From positions 5,783,501-5,847,500 of the forward strand of contig NC_089981.1 of assembly GCF_036417845.1 (NCBI RefSeq): a stretch of DNA of 64,000 nt, written 5' to 3'. The stretch comes from Apteryx mantelli (taxonomy: Eukaryota > Chordata > Aves > Apterygiformes > Apterygidae). The position numbers and the translations under genes are program-made. Below, piece by piece: positions 24,346-35,720 of this stretch. The notes under the pieces were generated by a model. That model saw only the letters and a list, made by a program, of their open reading frames with translations, ran no database searches and was not told the DNA's origin. Within the stretch, counting starts at the first letter, position 1, and each line of letters begins with the position of its first letter.

Positions 24346-24495
24346 TGCAAGGTCTGTGAAACTAGAGCTGCTCATGAATGCAGCTGGGAAGCAAAGCATT
24401 GGTGCAAGAGTCAAGCTATAACTTTGGACAGACAGTTCTTGTGTTCTTTATATCACGAGACTGTCTGAAGAAGGGAGAAGTAGTGAAAAAGCATT

Positions 24496-27400
24496 TCCTA
24501 AGCCATGACAGTGACAGGTTCTGTGCTGGGAGGGAAGGGGGAAGTGGTTGGAATCTAAGTGACCACATGCAAAAAACTAGATAATTCCCCAAGGGAGTGA
24601 CTGGCTCTTTCTCCAGATGTCACATTGAAATGACCATGGCTTTTTTAACAGTGTCTAAATAGCCCAGCACCAGGATTTGATTTTACAGCACAAGGATTTT
24701 ATCTGGACCATCAGTCACAGAATTCAGGTGACAATTTTCACCAGCAGATCCACACCAGGCAGTTGCTGCAAATAGTCCCTGAAAAACCAAGGAACCCACA
24801 AGAAGGTGAGAAAGTCCTGGATGGCTGCAACGATCTTTGCCATTGCCCTCTGTCTCTTGCTTTCTGCCATGATTTTGGAGAGATGGTGAGGGGAAGGGAG
24901 GAGAAAAAAGAACTGGAAGAAAGGAGCTCAAGTATTTTCCTTTCCTGCTGGTTAGAGAATGGCTATAGCTACACAATTGTCTTAATCATCTTCAAGATAA
25001 GGAGATCTTCATTCTAGGGATCTTTTTCCAAGAACAAATGCTATTGCATTGCCCTAAATGCCCATCCATCATAGAAGGTGGCATTCTTCAGAGATCAAAC
25101 ATTAGCAGTTTTGGTCTTAGATGATCAATTAAGATTAGCTGAGAAAACACAACAGCATAACTCTGTGTCCAGACAAGGAGATGTCTTTGTGGTGCCAAGT
25201 TTGTTCAGACTAACAGCTGCCACAAGAACTATCCTGTACTCAGCATGTAAACCACAGGAAGGATGTTTAATCTCAAGGGAAAGAAAGACCAGCTAGACTG
25301 CTGCTACTTGATGCAGGCTTTCATTAATTAGTTTCATTAAGGAAGTAGACTCAGGTTTTGAATATGCTTTGGAGGCAGGAGTCTTACCAAAGGAGTCTAC
25401 CAAAGTCTTATAAGAGATATACGAGAACTGTGAGTGACTTTTCAACTTGCTTTTGCACGGTCTATGGAAGTCATAGGATGGTTACTTCACTTGCATTATA
25501 TGGAATGCAAAGTTTTTGATGATTCGGCATATCTCCACTGGGTGTCCATTACAACCAGTATGACAGTACATGACAGTACATATCAATGGCCCAGGCTGAT
25601 GCTATTTAACATTATGAAATCTGTTTGAAATGCCTTAGATAGAAAGCTGATCACCTGACATTCCCTGAATGCCCAATGGAGAGAGAGAGGCACCTCCAGA
25701 GGATGTAAACCACCATCGTAGACCCTCTCAATCACTGACAGTAAGAGACAAGCATTCTCAGAGGTGGCATCTGCCACATGTTTGCAATATATTTCTTGTG
25801 GTCCAAAAGAAGTCAGTGATAGGATGACTGCAAGGAAATAGGGATCATGTGCAGAATTTTCTGCCCTGAACTAACATTAAGATAGCCAGCCCAGCCTACC
25901 ATGGAGCATGCCCTCAGCATGTGAGCTATGTTTGTCCTCTGACTTGCTCAGTATCTCTCTGGGAAGATGCCAGGACACAGAGCACTCTAGAAGGTCAGTG
26001 GTCATGGCTAAGAAGAATGCGTTCCTCGGGGGCCACCAGTACCCTGAAAAAAAAACACATTTCTGCTTTGCTGGGGATGGTTGAAAGGAGACAGGCAGCC
26101 AAGGATGTTAGTGCTGAGTGTGTTCCTCAACATAGTCCCTGTACCAGTGGCATGAGGTGCCTGCAAGGGACACCTGCTGCCCTGAGGGCAGCAAACCTAA
26201 CTCCACTCATCACAAGAGCTCCTAGACACCAGCGTTTGAAATAGTCTTTATTTTCTCATTAATTGCAACATAAGGCACTCATGGTACTGTTGGTATTTCT
26301 GCAATGTGGTTGAGGCCTGGAGGAAGGAATCTGTAGGTGCATATGTGTGTTTCAGAGCAGTCCAATTTTCACCACATGCAGAAGGGTCAGAGAAAAACTC
26401 TAAAAAGACTTGATTTGCTTCCCTTTCCCAAGCCTCTGCCCTCAGTAGTTATCCCCACCCTTCCTTTCCCACAGCTACCCCCTTCTCAACTCCAAGAGCT
26501 CCTACTGCAGTCAACCCTCTTCTCTCCCTCACCTCAGCCTACCTCAAACACCAAACAAAAGTAGCAGCCTTCCTCTCATGACCCTCCCCAGCATCAGCTG
26601 CCAAATTACCTGTTTTGCACCTTTCACGGAGATGTAGCTTCCTGCCACAGGAAAGAAGGGGAGGCAGCTAGGAAGAGAAGGCTGTGTCCTGTTTGGAGAA
26701 AGGGAGTAAGGTCAGTTAAGTAGGGGGCAGAAGGAGGGGCGAGCACAAACACCTACCTTTTTGACCATTTACCACTTGCACCAACTCAGAGTCAAGTGAT
26801 GCCTCATATCCCACAATTTAGAATTGTGCACAAAGGACGCAGGAGATACAACAGCGCAAGCAGGCTTTGGTAGGCCTTGTTAGTGAGTCTTAAGAGACAT
26901 TCTAGAAACAACACTTTACGCCTACTTCTCCCCGCTTTAGAAGCTTAACCCTCAAAAGCAGTTACCCATCCCTACCATGGCCAGAAAAAGAAAGCACTTC
27001 AAAGTAAATGCCCAGAGGCAAGAAGCTGTAGATAAAGGACTTTTTGTCATCTCTCTTAGATCAAATCAACCAGAGTTTAAGATCAGACTAAGTCAGGTCA
27101 CAGACTAAGTCACAATATCTCAAAATAGGTCTAATTTGTCTAATCAAAGACAATTCCTGACTGGAGAGGCAGAGAGAGAGACCTATTCTTCTTCACCACA
27201 TGATACCAAAGTCTGAGTGAGATTTGTCCCTCTGGAGCCAACACCTGCCCATTTTGAAGCTTGCACAATCACACTGTTAAAACTCTTTTCTTCCTCTTCC
27301 TTTTGTAAGTAAGTGGCACACAACAAGCATACTTCTTGTCTGCAGGGTTTCTGTTGCATTACTGCGAATAAATCGCTGTGTTTACTATTTTTCTAAAGTC

Positions 27401-28805
27401 CCTTTCAGGTCAAGCTGCTAAAATACTTTAATTCTCTGGGGCCAGAGGTGAACGACGAGTCATCAAATGCTATTAGAGCCCTGTGCAGTTTGGGGAGACT
27501 CCTCCTATCTGCAGGAGAAAGAAATAGGCACCTTTTTACACATGTTGTCAAAGGGAGGCCCAGAAGCATTCAGGGGAGGCAGGCGAAGGCTGATAATGCC
27601 CAAAGAGGATTATTGATGCCTAGCACCCAGGCTGTGAAGGCCTCAATGTCTGATCTCCCTTTCCCACCCCACGCGCAGCAGACAAGCCGTTTCTCTTTTG
27701 GGGGTCTTGGCAGGATTTGGGGCGAGACATTGCACAGGAAGTGATTTTTCAAGGAAACATTGGAAGAAGGAACATCCTCCTCTGGAATAATCCCATTCCA
27801 GCTGACTCTCATATTCCAAGAAAGAAAAAACAAAACAGAATACAGTTACTCTGAAAACTTCCCGCAATCTCTACTGACTGCTCATTTGTACATCTCCTTT
27901 ATAACAGCATTTGGCCAGAGTACGAACGCACCAAGAGCCTTTCACAGATGCATGCAAAATCCCACAGCATCCCTGGGAATGGAATCCCTGGCAGGTAATT
28001 TTCTCCCCACCTACTGTAAAAGCAACCAGAGAAGTAGAGCAGAAATAGGAAACTGCCTCACAACATGAGAGAGCCCCATTCTCATCTGCCGCTGACTTCA
28101 TCCCAGCCTCCTCAGTACAGTGAAAACACTCCTTCCTGACAACACCTGCTTCATTACGCCACAGGAGACAGAAACTGAATCTGCAGGCTGAAAGAACTTC
28201 CTTGTCTTTTTCACAGAAACTGTTTCCCAGAAGATCCATGGGATGAATCAGAAACCAAGAGAAAGACACTAGAGCTGATGCCAGGTCCCAGCTTCTCTGA
28301 GCAGTCAGTTCCGATGCACTGGGGCAGGAAGGTAAGCATTTCTGGGATAGGTTCAGCATTTCCTTGCCATCATTAATGCTTTGGGATGTTCTCTGTCTCT
28401 GCTGTTCCATCTTCATGCCCTCTCTCACAGACATCCACACACACACACACGATCACTGCGTAGAGTTACCCCCTCCCCATCTCCTGCTCCTCCCTCTCTA
28501 TAAGCAGCAATGTTTTCTTCTGCTTCTTTTTTTTAACTCTGTTGAACTGCCTCACCCTGTCTTCCTGCTTCAACCTCTCCAAATTTCTGCATGATTTTGC
28601 CTTCTCCTCAATATGTAGCATCTTGCTGTTACCTTCCCAGACGTCAGCCATGCATACTCCGTGAGCGATAGCTGTCCCAGGCCACAAGACTGTAAGTATA
28701 AAAGCAGTGTATCAGTCACTAAATTCCCCTCTGTCTCTTGCAGAAACAGAGAGAAGAAGAAACTTTCTCCATTTTGGTTATTTCATAGTGACTGATCAGT
28801 TCATA
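24496..28805. other. Intergenic, no gene seen
   Basis: No coding sequence is supported. It contains a direct repeat TGACAGTACA x2 near 25560-25580 and a CA run at 28435-28450. The 191-codon minus-strand frame at 27871-28446 has no recognised domain. Confidence 0.45.
28435..28450 (+). repeat. (CA)n microsatellite
   Basis: CCACACACACACACAC run, short. Confidence 0.9.
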
Positions 28806-29480
28806 ATGCTCTCCTTTCAAAGCAGTTCAAGCCTGGCTGAAGGGACTAATTACAGTGGGACTGTGCAAAAGGCAGGGCCGTCATATGCTCTCCTCAAGTT
28901 CATGGAGAGCTTCTGCCTCATCAGCTCTGCCTCTGGCATGGTGGGAAATGGCATGGTCCTGTGGTACCTCGGCTTCTGCATCCGGAGGAACCGCTTCACT
29001 CTCTACATCCTGAACCTGGCTGCCGCTGACTTTGGCTACCTGCTCTGCATTGCCATCGAAACAGTTCAATGTGGGAGTGCAGCTTGGGATATTCCTCTTC
29101 CTGGATCTTTTCACGTACGGGACTGGCTTCTATCTCCTGACAGCCATCAGCATCGAGAGGTGCCCGTCTGTCCTCTGTCCCATCTGGTGCCGAAGCCATC
29201 GCCCAAAGCACTTGTCTGGCGTCATCTCCGGCCTGCTCTGGAGCCTCTCGCTGCTGCTGAACATGCTGGGGCACATTTCTTGCACTGTTCGCCTCTCTAG
29301 CAACTGCCACATACTCCTCATCACCATTGGAGTCCTGGACTTCCTCTTCTGCATTCAGCCTCACCCTCTTCCTCAAAGTCAAGTGCAGCTCCCAGCACCT
29401 CCAAACAGGCAGGCTCTTCACCGTGATTATGCTCACCATCCTCTTCTTCTGCTCGTTCCGAAGGGGAAGGAAACACACAG
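28806..29480 (+). pseudogene. Mas-related GPCR (MRGPR) family pseudogene
   Basis: Reads as an MRGPR in three successive frames. Frame one starts at ATG 28806, has a glycosylation site (NYSGT), and carries TM1-TM2: VGNGMVLWYLGFCIRRN and [10 protein letters not shown]. Near 29060-29090 the homology moves one frame to TM3-TM5: [20 protein letters not shown], then [20 protein letters not shown], up to GVLDFLF. Near 29350 it moves again to TM5-TM6: [13 protein letters not shown]...GRLFTV, then [10 protein letters not shown]7 and the tail are not recognisable. ERC in place of DRY and the (R)RPKHLS loop are typical of this family, whose mammalian members act in sensory neurons and mast cells. The long clean frames suggest recent inactivation, or indel errors. 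An acceptor-like TCTCTTGCAG lies at 28734-28743. Confidence 0.85.
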
Positions 29481-30759
29481 CCACACCATAGAGTCGATAC
29501 TTGTCAGTTCCCAGCACACTCTCCTCCCTAAGATGCAGGTGCAAATCCCAGGCTAAGAGGTTTCTGAACCTCCTGAAGCCACAGAGGGCTGCACTGATGC
29601 TCCCGTCGTCCGGGGCAAGTGCACTGCACTGGGTAGCGCTGCCCTGCCAGGGAGTGCTGGGCAAGCACCTAGGCAAGCAGCAGCCCCACTCGGAGCACTA
29701 CCATTCGACACCAGTGCTAGCAGCAAGGAGAGAGAGCAGGAGGGAGGGCTTTTCAAGTGAAAGGGTAGAAGATGCAGAGGAGCAGGAACGCCTGGGCAGC
29801 AGCCCTCTCTGAGAGAACACAGTGTGTCAAATGTAAAACCAGATCAGCAAAGGTCGTGTCCTTTGAGGGATGCTCACAGTTTTACAGCTTGGGTGGTTGT
29901 TTCCTTCGTAAGCGCTTAGCTGCCTTGGAGTTTCTCCAAAGTCTGGGGTAAAGTGTGTGTGGCGCCTTCAGCTGTTTGCTCTCGGCTCTTCCTGCTGCAT
30001 CGCACAGCACTGCACTGCACAAAGGGGAAGGGCAGGAGCGCTCTCTCCTCCTGATTTTCTTGCCTGCTGTTTGCTTGATTTCTGTTTGCAGCGGGCAGAA
30101 GCAGGAAAAGAAAGACAACGCTCCCATGGCCGCTTGCTCTGCGATGGACGTCTGCCAACGGCCATCTGCCAGGGCAGCTTTTGGATCTGCGCTCAGAAGG
30201 GCAGGCTGTGACCAGCCTCTGGCAGCTCTCCGTTGGGAAGAAGGCCCATTACCGCTGCCGATCCAGGTAAGCAAGCCTGGCAAGGGAGTTACCATTGCCC
30301 CAAGCCGATTTCTTGTGTTACAATGCCAGACGCGAGCCTTTAAAACAATACAATGAACACACTGGTATCAACAGATTATGTACATATGTACATATACACA
30401 GTATGTATGGAATAACAACAGCGGGGGCGCCGGGGGCAGACAGGGCATTGGGATAGGCTGCAAGTGCTGTGGCAGGTGTTTGGGACCCATGGGGTTGCGA
30501 GCAGGGCAGGAGAGCGATGGGGCGCCCGAGCACAGCAAAAATGCCACTGTCTGGGGAAGCAGTTTTCCTCCCCAGCACTTTCCAGAGGTTGCGCTTACTT
30601 CTCTGAGAATCTCTAGATATGCAAGGAGAGCCAAAGACTAATTACCTCTGAGCTGCACTGCGAGGTTTCTGAAGGAGTTCCTTTGCCGGTATCCAAATCC
30701 AATCTGTTTGAAAGCCCTTGCCTAATAGACAATGGAATAGGCAGCAGCTCACAGGAGAC
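29481..30759. other. Intergenic after MRGPR relic
   Basis: Moderately GC-rich, with several open frames of 80-137 codons on both strands. None matches the expected MRGPR TM7 or tail, or any other family I know. Nothing else seen. Confidence 0.4.
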
Positions 30760-31520
30760 AATGTAAGGGTTTGTGAATTTTCAGAGCATCTGACTCATTA
30801 AGGTTATCTGATCAAGGACAGAGGGGGAAGTGATAAAAAAAACACAGAGACCTGAACCTGATAGGCAAGAGATAAGAGACAACGACAAAGACCAAAAGTC
30901 TCCAGTCTCTACTTAATTGGCCATTAAGAAACTACTGGCATAGTTTTAGAGAGGGATAACCTGGACTTTGTACTGAGGATTTTGGGTTGTTCATGGAGGG
31001 TTGTGGAACCATGCAGAACTGACTAAGCCGTGTGTGAGGCAGGGGATCAGGGAGGAACAAAGAGGGGGAATAGGGAGGAGGGCTGTAAAAGGGGCTGGTC
31101 ATATGTAAGCAGTAGCTAGTCATTATGCTTGTGTGACCGAGCCCTGTGGCTCATCACCACAGTCTATCCTATCTTTCTGTTAAATTCTCTTAACTGTCTT
31201 TCCATGGCAGTTCACTCTGTACCCCGTGTGTGAGTGCTGTGAGGTCTAGGCACCAGCAACTGGAGAGATCTGAGGGAGTGAATTTGGGGCCAGCAACTGG
31301 AGTCAGATCTGAGGCGGTGGTGGCCCCCATGACTGTGGTGCCAGTAGCTGAGGTGAGAGAGGGCCTCAGGTGCTCAGGGCTCCTATTGCCCGTGTATCGT
31401 GCAGGCCATCTGGGGGGAGAAAGGGGTGAGTAGAGTGAGGGCCTCAGTGTCAGTGGCTGGTGCCGGACCACATTTCATAGCACCCATGTGCCTGGGCACC
31501 AGCTGCTGAGGGGGGGGCCA
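30760..31520 (+). mobile_element. Possible LTR-type repeat with CAGCAACTGGAG sub-repeats
   Basis: Starts near TGTAAGGGTTTGTG and contains a degenerate series of ~40-50 base units headed by CCAGCAACTGGAG (31252, 31290) and weaker variants (31340, 31455, 31497). The overall look resembles bird endogenous-retrovirus LTRs. I could not find matching ends or a target-site duplication. Family unknown. Confidence 0.35.
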
Positions 31521-31792
31521 CAGTGTTTTTGTGTTTTCCCCTAACCTGGTATGCACTGGGGTGTGATTCTCCAGCAAACTCCAAGGTGGACTAGCTGTCG
31601 AGCAAGAGGGACAGAGGGCTCAGCCTTGCTATGGATTGAACCTGCAAATGGGAGAGCAGCAGCTGTCTCCATCAGCCTGGGACAGAAAGACTTGCAGGTC
31701 CCCAGGCTCACTGGGCTGGGCTCCAGCGGCCAGGCATGAGCGATCCCTGGTACTCAGAGCCTGCCGGGACAGTGACTCTCTAACATCCTTTA

Positions 31793-32021
31793 ACACACTG
31801 GTTATGCTAATTGTGGGTCTTTCTTTCATTTAGTTACTGATTCTGGTGGGAAACCTTGAGATGGTGCTATTAATCAAGACTGAGTCTCAGCTGCATGCTC
31901 CCATGTACTTCCTTCTTAGCAACCTGCCCCTCTTAGATGTCAGCTACTCTGCTGTTATTGCTCCAAGGATGTTGCTGACTTTTGCAGCAAAGAGCAAGGC
32001 TACATGTAAAGTTATGTAACT
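31793..32021 (+). pseudogene. Olfactory receptor fragment, TM1-TM2
   Basis: About 75 codons match an OR from mid TM1 to the loop after TM2. The frame has a stop (TAG 31831) in TM1, then LILVGNLEMVLLIK, HAPMYFLLSNLPLLDVSYSA, VIAPRMLLTF, and ends at a TAA at 32019-32021. Nothing OR-like follows. DVSYS and the IAPRMLLTF stretch are closest to the two intact ORs downstream (35721 and 43167). A dead fragment in the same orientation as those genes. Confidence 0.9.
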
Positions 32022-35000
32022 ATTAAAAAAAAAAACCAACAAACTGTTTGGGCTCCTCTTGGAATCAACAGTGAAATATAGACCCCTCCAGAGGACACCT
32101 TGTATTACCTATCTCACACACGTGTTTTGTCATGAGAATGACTCATCTGAACACACCTCCATTTGAAGTGACTACTGACCCCATTAGAAACACACGTGGT
32201 GTAGGATTCAGCCCTCTGAACTTCATAGGCGTCTAAAGAGAGACTAAAACGCTTCTTCCAAGGAGTGGTCAGTAGAGGTCTAGTCAAGAAAATATAGTAA
32301 TTCATCTAAAAATATGTCTCCTCTGGAGTAAGATGAACCATTACCCAAAAGAATCCCAGGCAACTGGTTGATGTGTGGCTCTCTATGATGTAGATGCCTG
32401 CAGTGGCACACAATTCCACACGTACATATCTGACATGGGGCTTAGGGGTTATGGCATCTAGATCCTGTGGGAACCTAAGAAGAACAGTCTGTAGAGTTCA
32501 GGGTGTTCTGATGAGCACATGTAAATGTCTACTTTTGGGTGAGAGAATTTGTCCTATTGACTTCAGTAGTACTGTTGGCTAAATGTCCATGGAATACAAT
32601 GGGAACCTAGATACCCAGAACACATAGAGGCATTGATACTGCTGATACAGGGAATTATGTGTATGAATCTGCAGCTGAATCCCACGTCTGAATTTAGAGA
32701 AACTGAATTTGACTCTCCTAAAATTTGGTTAGATTAATCCCCAATACTAAATGCTTTCTTCTTCTTTTTCCTTCTCCAGAAGCACAAGGTGTGACATGCC
32801 ACCACTGAGCTGGGCACCAAGTTGCCCAAGATTTCCTGGAGAATGGTCAGAACCAAATTCTAAGCTTCAATTATGTAGCAGAGCAGATAAGCAAACCCTT
32901 TTATAAGGCTCAGTGATCTTATTCCACACTTTTCCTTTTTTCCTAGCAAATATATTCCAGGAATCTCTTGCTCAAATTTTGACAGCTACCTTGATCCTGA
33001 ACTCCATAAGGTCCAGGAAGTGTCTGCCTGGAAAAGCCCCAAGGTGGATAACCATTTTCAAAGCTTTCCGAGCAAAACTTTCAAAACTTCATCTTAAACA
33101 GAAAGCCTCGCCATCCTTTCGGTTACCACACCAGAACAGGGTCCGTCTCAGAACAATGGCTTTTTTTGGCCGCACAGTCTACTCATTTGTTCTCTCTTCC
33201 CTTATACCACTGAGCATGTTCTTGGTTATCTTGCAAAATGCTGTGCACAGAAACATATGGAAGTGGCATCATGGATTAGAGAAATGGAAGGTGTTCCCAT
33301 CTAAAAGCCTAGCTTGCTAAGGGGAACACCACTGCAAGGGCCCCAAAATACAGCTTCCATTCATGCTTCAGTATTCCCACAACTGAAGTACATCTTAAGG
33401 ATAGTCCTTGAATCGGGCATGTGGAGTTCAGAAAGGATCTTCCCCAAAGCACCAGCAGGCAAAAATGTACACACTCATCTTTGATTTTTAATCTCACATT
33501 CATTCATTTCAAACTAGAGAACTCTCTCTTACTATGGCCAAGTTTCCCACTATGCAGCAAAGACTGAAATGAGTGAAGCATCTCATTCAGCATTAATCCT
33601 TGAAATGAAGGTTCCCAAATCCCTCTACCAGAACAAAAGAATCTGTTTCAAAATGTGTATTCAGTGACATCCACAATTTCCCTCTTGTTTTATTTGTTTG
33701 GTTGCTCTCCTTGTAAAGTATTTCACAGAGAAAAGGGTGCAACTACTAAAGACCAAAGCCAAACCACAGTTTCCCAGGGTTCAAGTCACTGTGAGGGCTA
33801 CCAGGTTACATCTGTAGGAGCTGTCATTTGGAACAGGTCCACGAAAGCAGCAGAAATGTGCAAGGTGACACTGACAGAAGATTTGCCTCACTGTTCATTA
33901 ATAAGCTAGACTACTGTGTGTTTTCTTATAATGTGAAGAGGAAAAAGAGCAAGAAGGAGAAGAATTGAAGCAGTAGCACTGTTTACAAATATTAAGGCTT
34001 CTGAAGACAGTAGTACCTTCATTTCAATGTAATTTATTTTAAATACTCAAAAGCAGATTTTGTATGAGAGAGCTATTCCCAGTACAAAGCCCTAGAGAGA
34101 AAAGGCTTGCTTATGCAGAAAGAAGGTAGGATGTAATTTTCAACAGTACACCACAGACAGCTTCATGAAAGGTCTCAAGGGTACAGTGCCAATATGCACT
34201 GGCAATGCGATACAAATAAATGCCACTCATATTTCAGAACACGCCTGTAGTTTGAAGTGGAAACCACCTGGCTCCAAGGAAATGACTTACCAGTCATGTT
34301 GGAGCTACACTTGCTACTATCAAAGCATTTCATTGCTGACCGTAAAGGGCTAGCAGGAATTTGCTTATTGCCACCTCTACAGGAACCTTCCTGCAATGGT
34401 TTGTCTCTGATGAGCAAATAATGTCCTCTGCTTTCAGCATTGATGGAAGGTAAGCATGAGGAATTAACAGAGCAAGGAGAACGAAAACATCTAGCTATTT
34501 CTGAGGTGAAAATCATGTAGCAAGAAAGTGGTGATTTCACTTTAATTATTGCTCAAGCTCATTCTCAGAGGAAATGAAAATAATGAAATAAATGAGATAA
34601 TAGTCAGCAAATCTAAAAAAAACCCCAAACACAGGCTGAATTCTATCTTTTGATTGTGGAAGGGCCCACATCGACCTTGGCCATTTCAACCATACCTTCA
34701 GGGCTGCTTTCTTCTGAATAACGTATTTTTGATTCAGAGCCGCTAGTTAGGTAAACAAATTTGTGTTTATGATTCTTCGGAAATGAGAGTGATGTTGTTT
34801 CGGTTAAGCTAGAAATTGTAAGCAAAAGTGATATTTGAGTGGGTTTTTAATGACAAACATGTGCGGTTCCTAAGAAAAATATTGCTTAGAAAAGTGCTAG
34901 AGTTCTGGGAGAATTTCAGAAAGGCCATATAGCTTCCAGCTCTGAACAAGGTGGTGTTAATGGCCCAAAATATCACTGCTTATTAATCATCCTGTTTTTA

Positions 35001-35694
35001 CAAGGTCAGCATCTTCTAAATCTGCAGTCACTTCAATTTGCTGGTGTGCATACCTTTTTTTCTGTCCTCTCTAGGTAGCCATTTTCCCTTAGAAACAGTT
35101 GTTCTTATATGCTGACTCCTTCTCAGTAACTCTCAGTAATTGTGCTTGTGAGATTCCTTCATGACCGCAAACCTGTAGAAACTGCTAAGAACTGATCTTC
35201 TGGTTTATACTTGATTATGTCAGCTAATCTTTCTTTCCAGATGTAAGTACTTACTTTATAATCATTTTATTCTGAGCTCTCACCATATACTTGCTTTATA
35301 AACGGCTGGAAGGTCTTAGGCAATGAACAATAGGAGTCTTCGGACCTCTTTTAAATATCTGCTCCTGGATGAAACTAACTGCTTCCTGAAAGTGCTCATT
35401 CATTTCCCTTGATAACAGAGTAAATGTAGAGGAATATGCAGCTGTAGATATCTTTATCTGGTCACATGAATTCCACCCGAAGAACATGGGAATAATTCAC
35501 AGACTCAAACTTCAGTGTACCCCTATTAAGAAATCTTAAAATTACAAGAGATCTCACAGTTTCTTATTCATTTAACTGATCTGAAAAAACTAAGCTTTAC
35601 CTTGGTTTGGGGTTATTGTTTCTTTATTTTGTAGCTTTCTGTGGCTAGGGATTTTCTTTGTTGTTTTGTTAATTGTATGTATTCTATCCCCTTC
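32022..35694. other. Intergenic, no gene seen
   Basis: AT-rich. The largest open frame (135 codons, 32913-33320, plus) has no recognised domain and no paralogue in the window; I regard it as chance. No repeat identified. Confidence 0.45.
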
Positions 35695-35696
35695 AG
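35680..35696 (+). promoter_or_regulatory. Predicted 5' UTR splice acceptor of OR at 35721
   Basis: Pyrimidine tract TTCTATCCCCTTCAG ends in AG at 35695-35696, 24 bases before the ATG. Confidence 0.5.
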
Positions 35697-35720
35697 CATC
35701 AGAAAGTGCAGCTGGAATAA

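Larger units (their letters stand above)
19813..24495. repeat. Segmental duplication, copy B
   Basis: Second copy of 1-4261 in direct orientation, about 19.8 kb away. It starts roughly 620 bases upstream of the minus-strand OR gene that ends at 19149. The block 22345-23244 is unique to this copy and holds what looks like an old CR1 tail, which suggests that copy A lost it rather than copy B gaining it. The ~400-base block 2939-3334 of copy A is missing here at about 23569, where both edges share a short GGTG-like overlap. No gene is recognisable; the longest open frame (144 codons at 20730-21164) resembles nothing I know and has an in-frame stop before its end in copy A. Confidence 0.95.

Noticed and set aside
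27871-28446. 191-codon minus-strand frame upstream of the MRGPR relic
   Set aside because: Cys-rich in places but no recognisable domain and no homologue in the window.
28996-29676. 226-codon minus-strand frame across the MRGPR relic
   Set aside because: Antisense shadow; the plus strand carries clear GPCR signatures.
32913-33320. 135-codon plus-strand frame between OR genes
   Set aside because: Has a short hydrophobic start but no recognised domain or conserved neighbour; not enough to call a gene.
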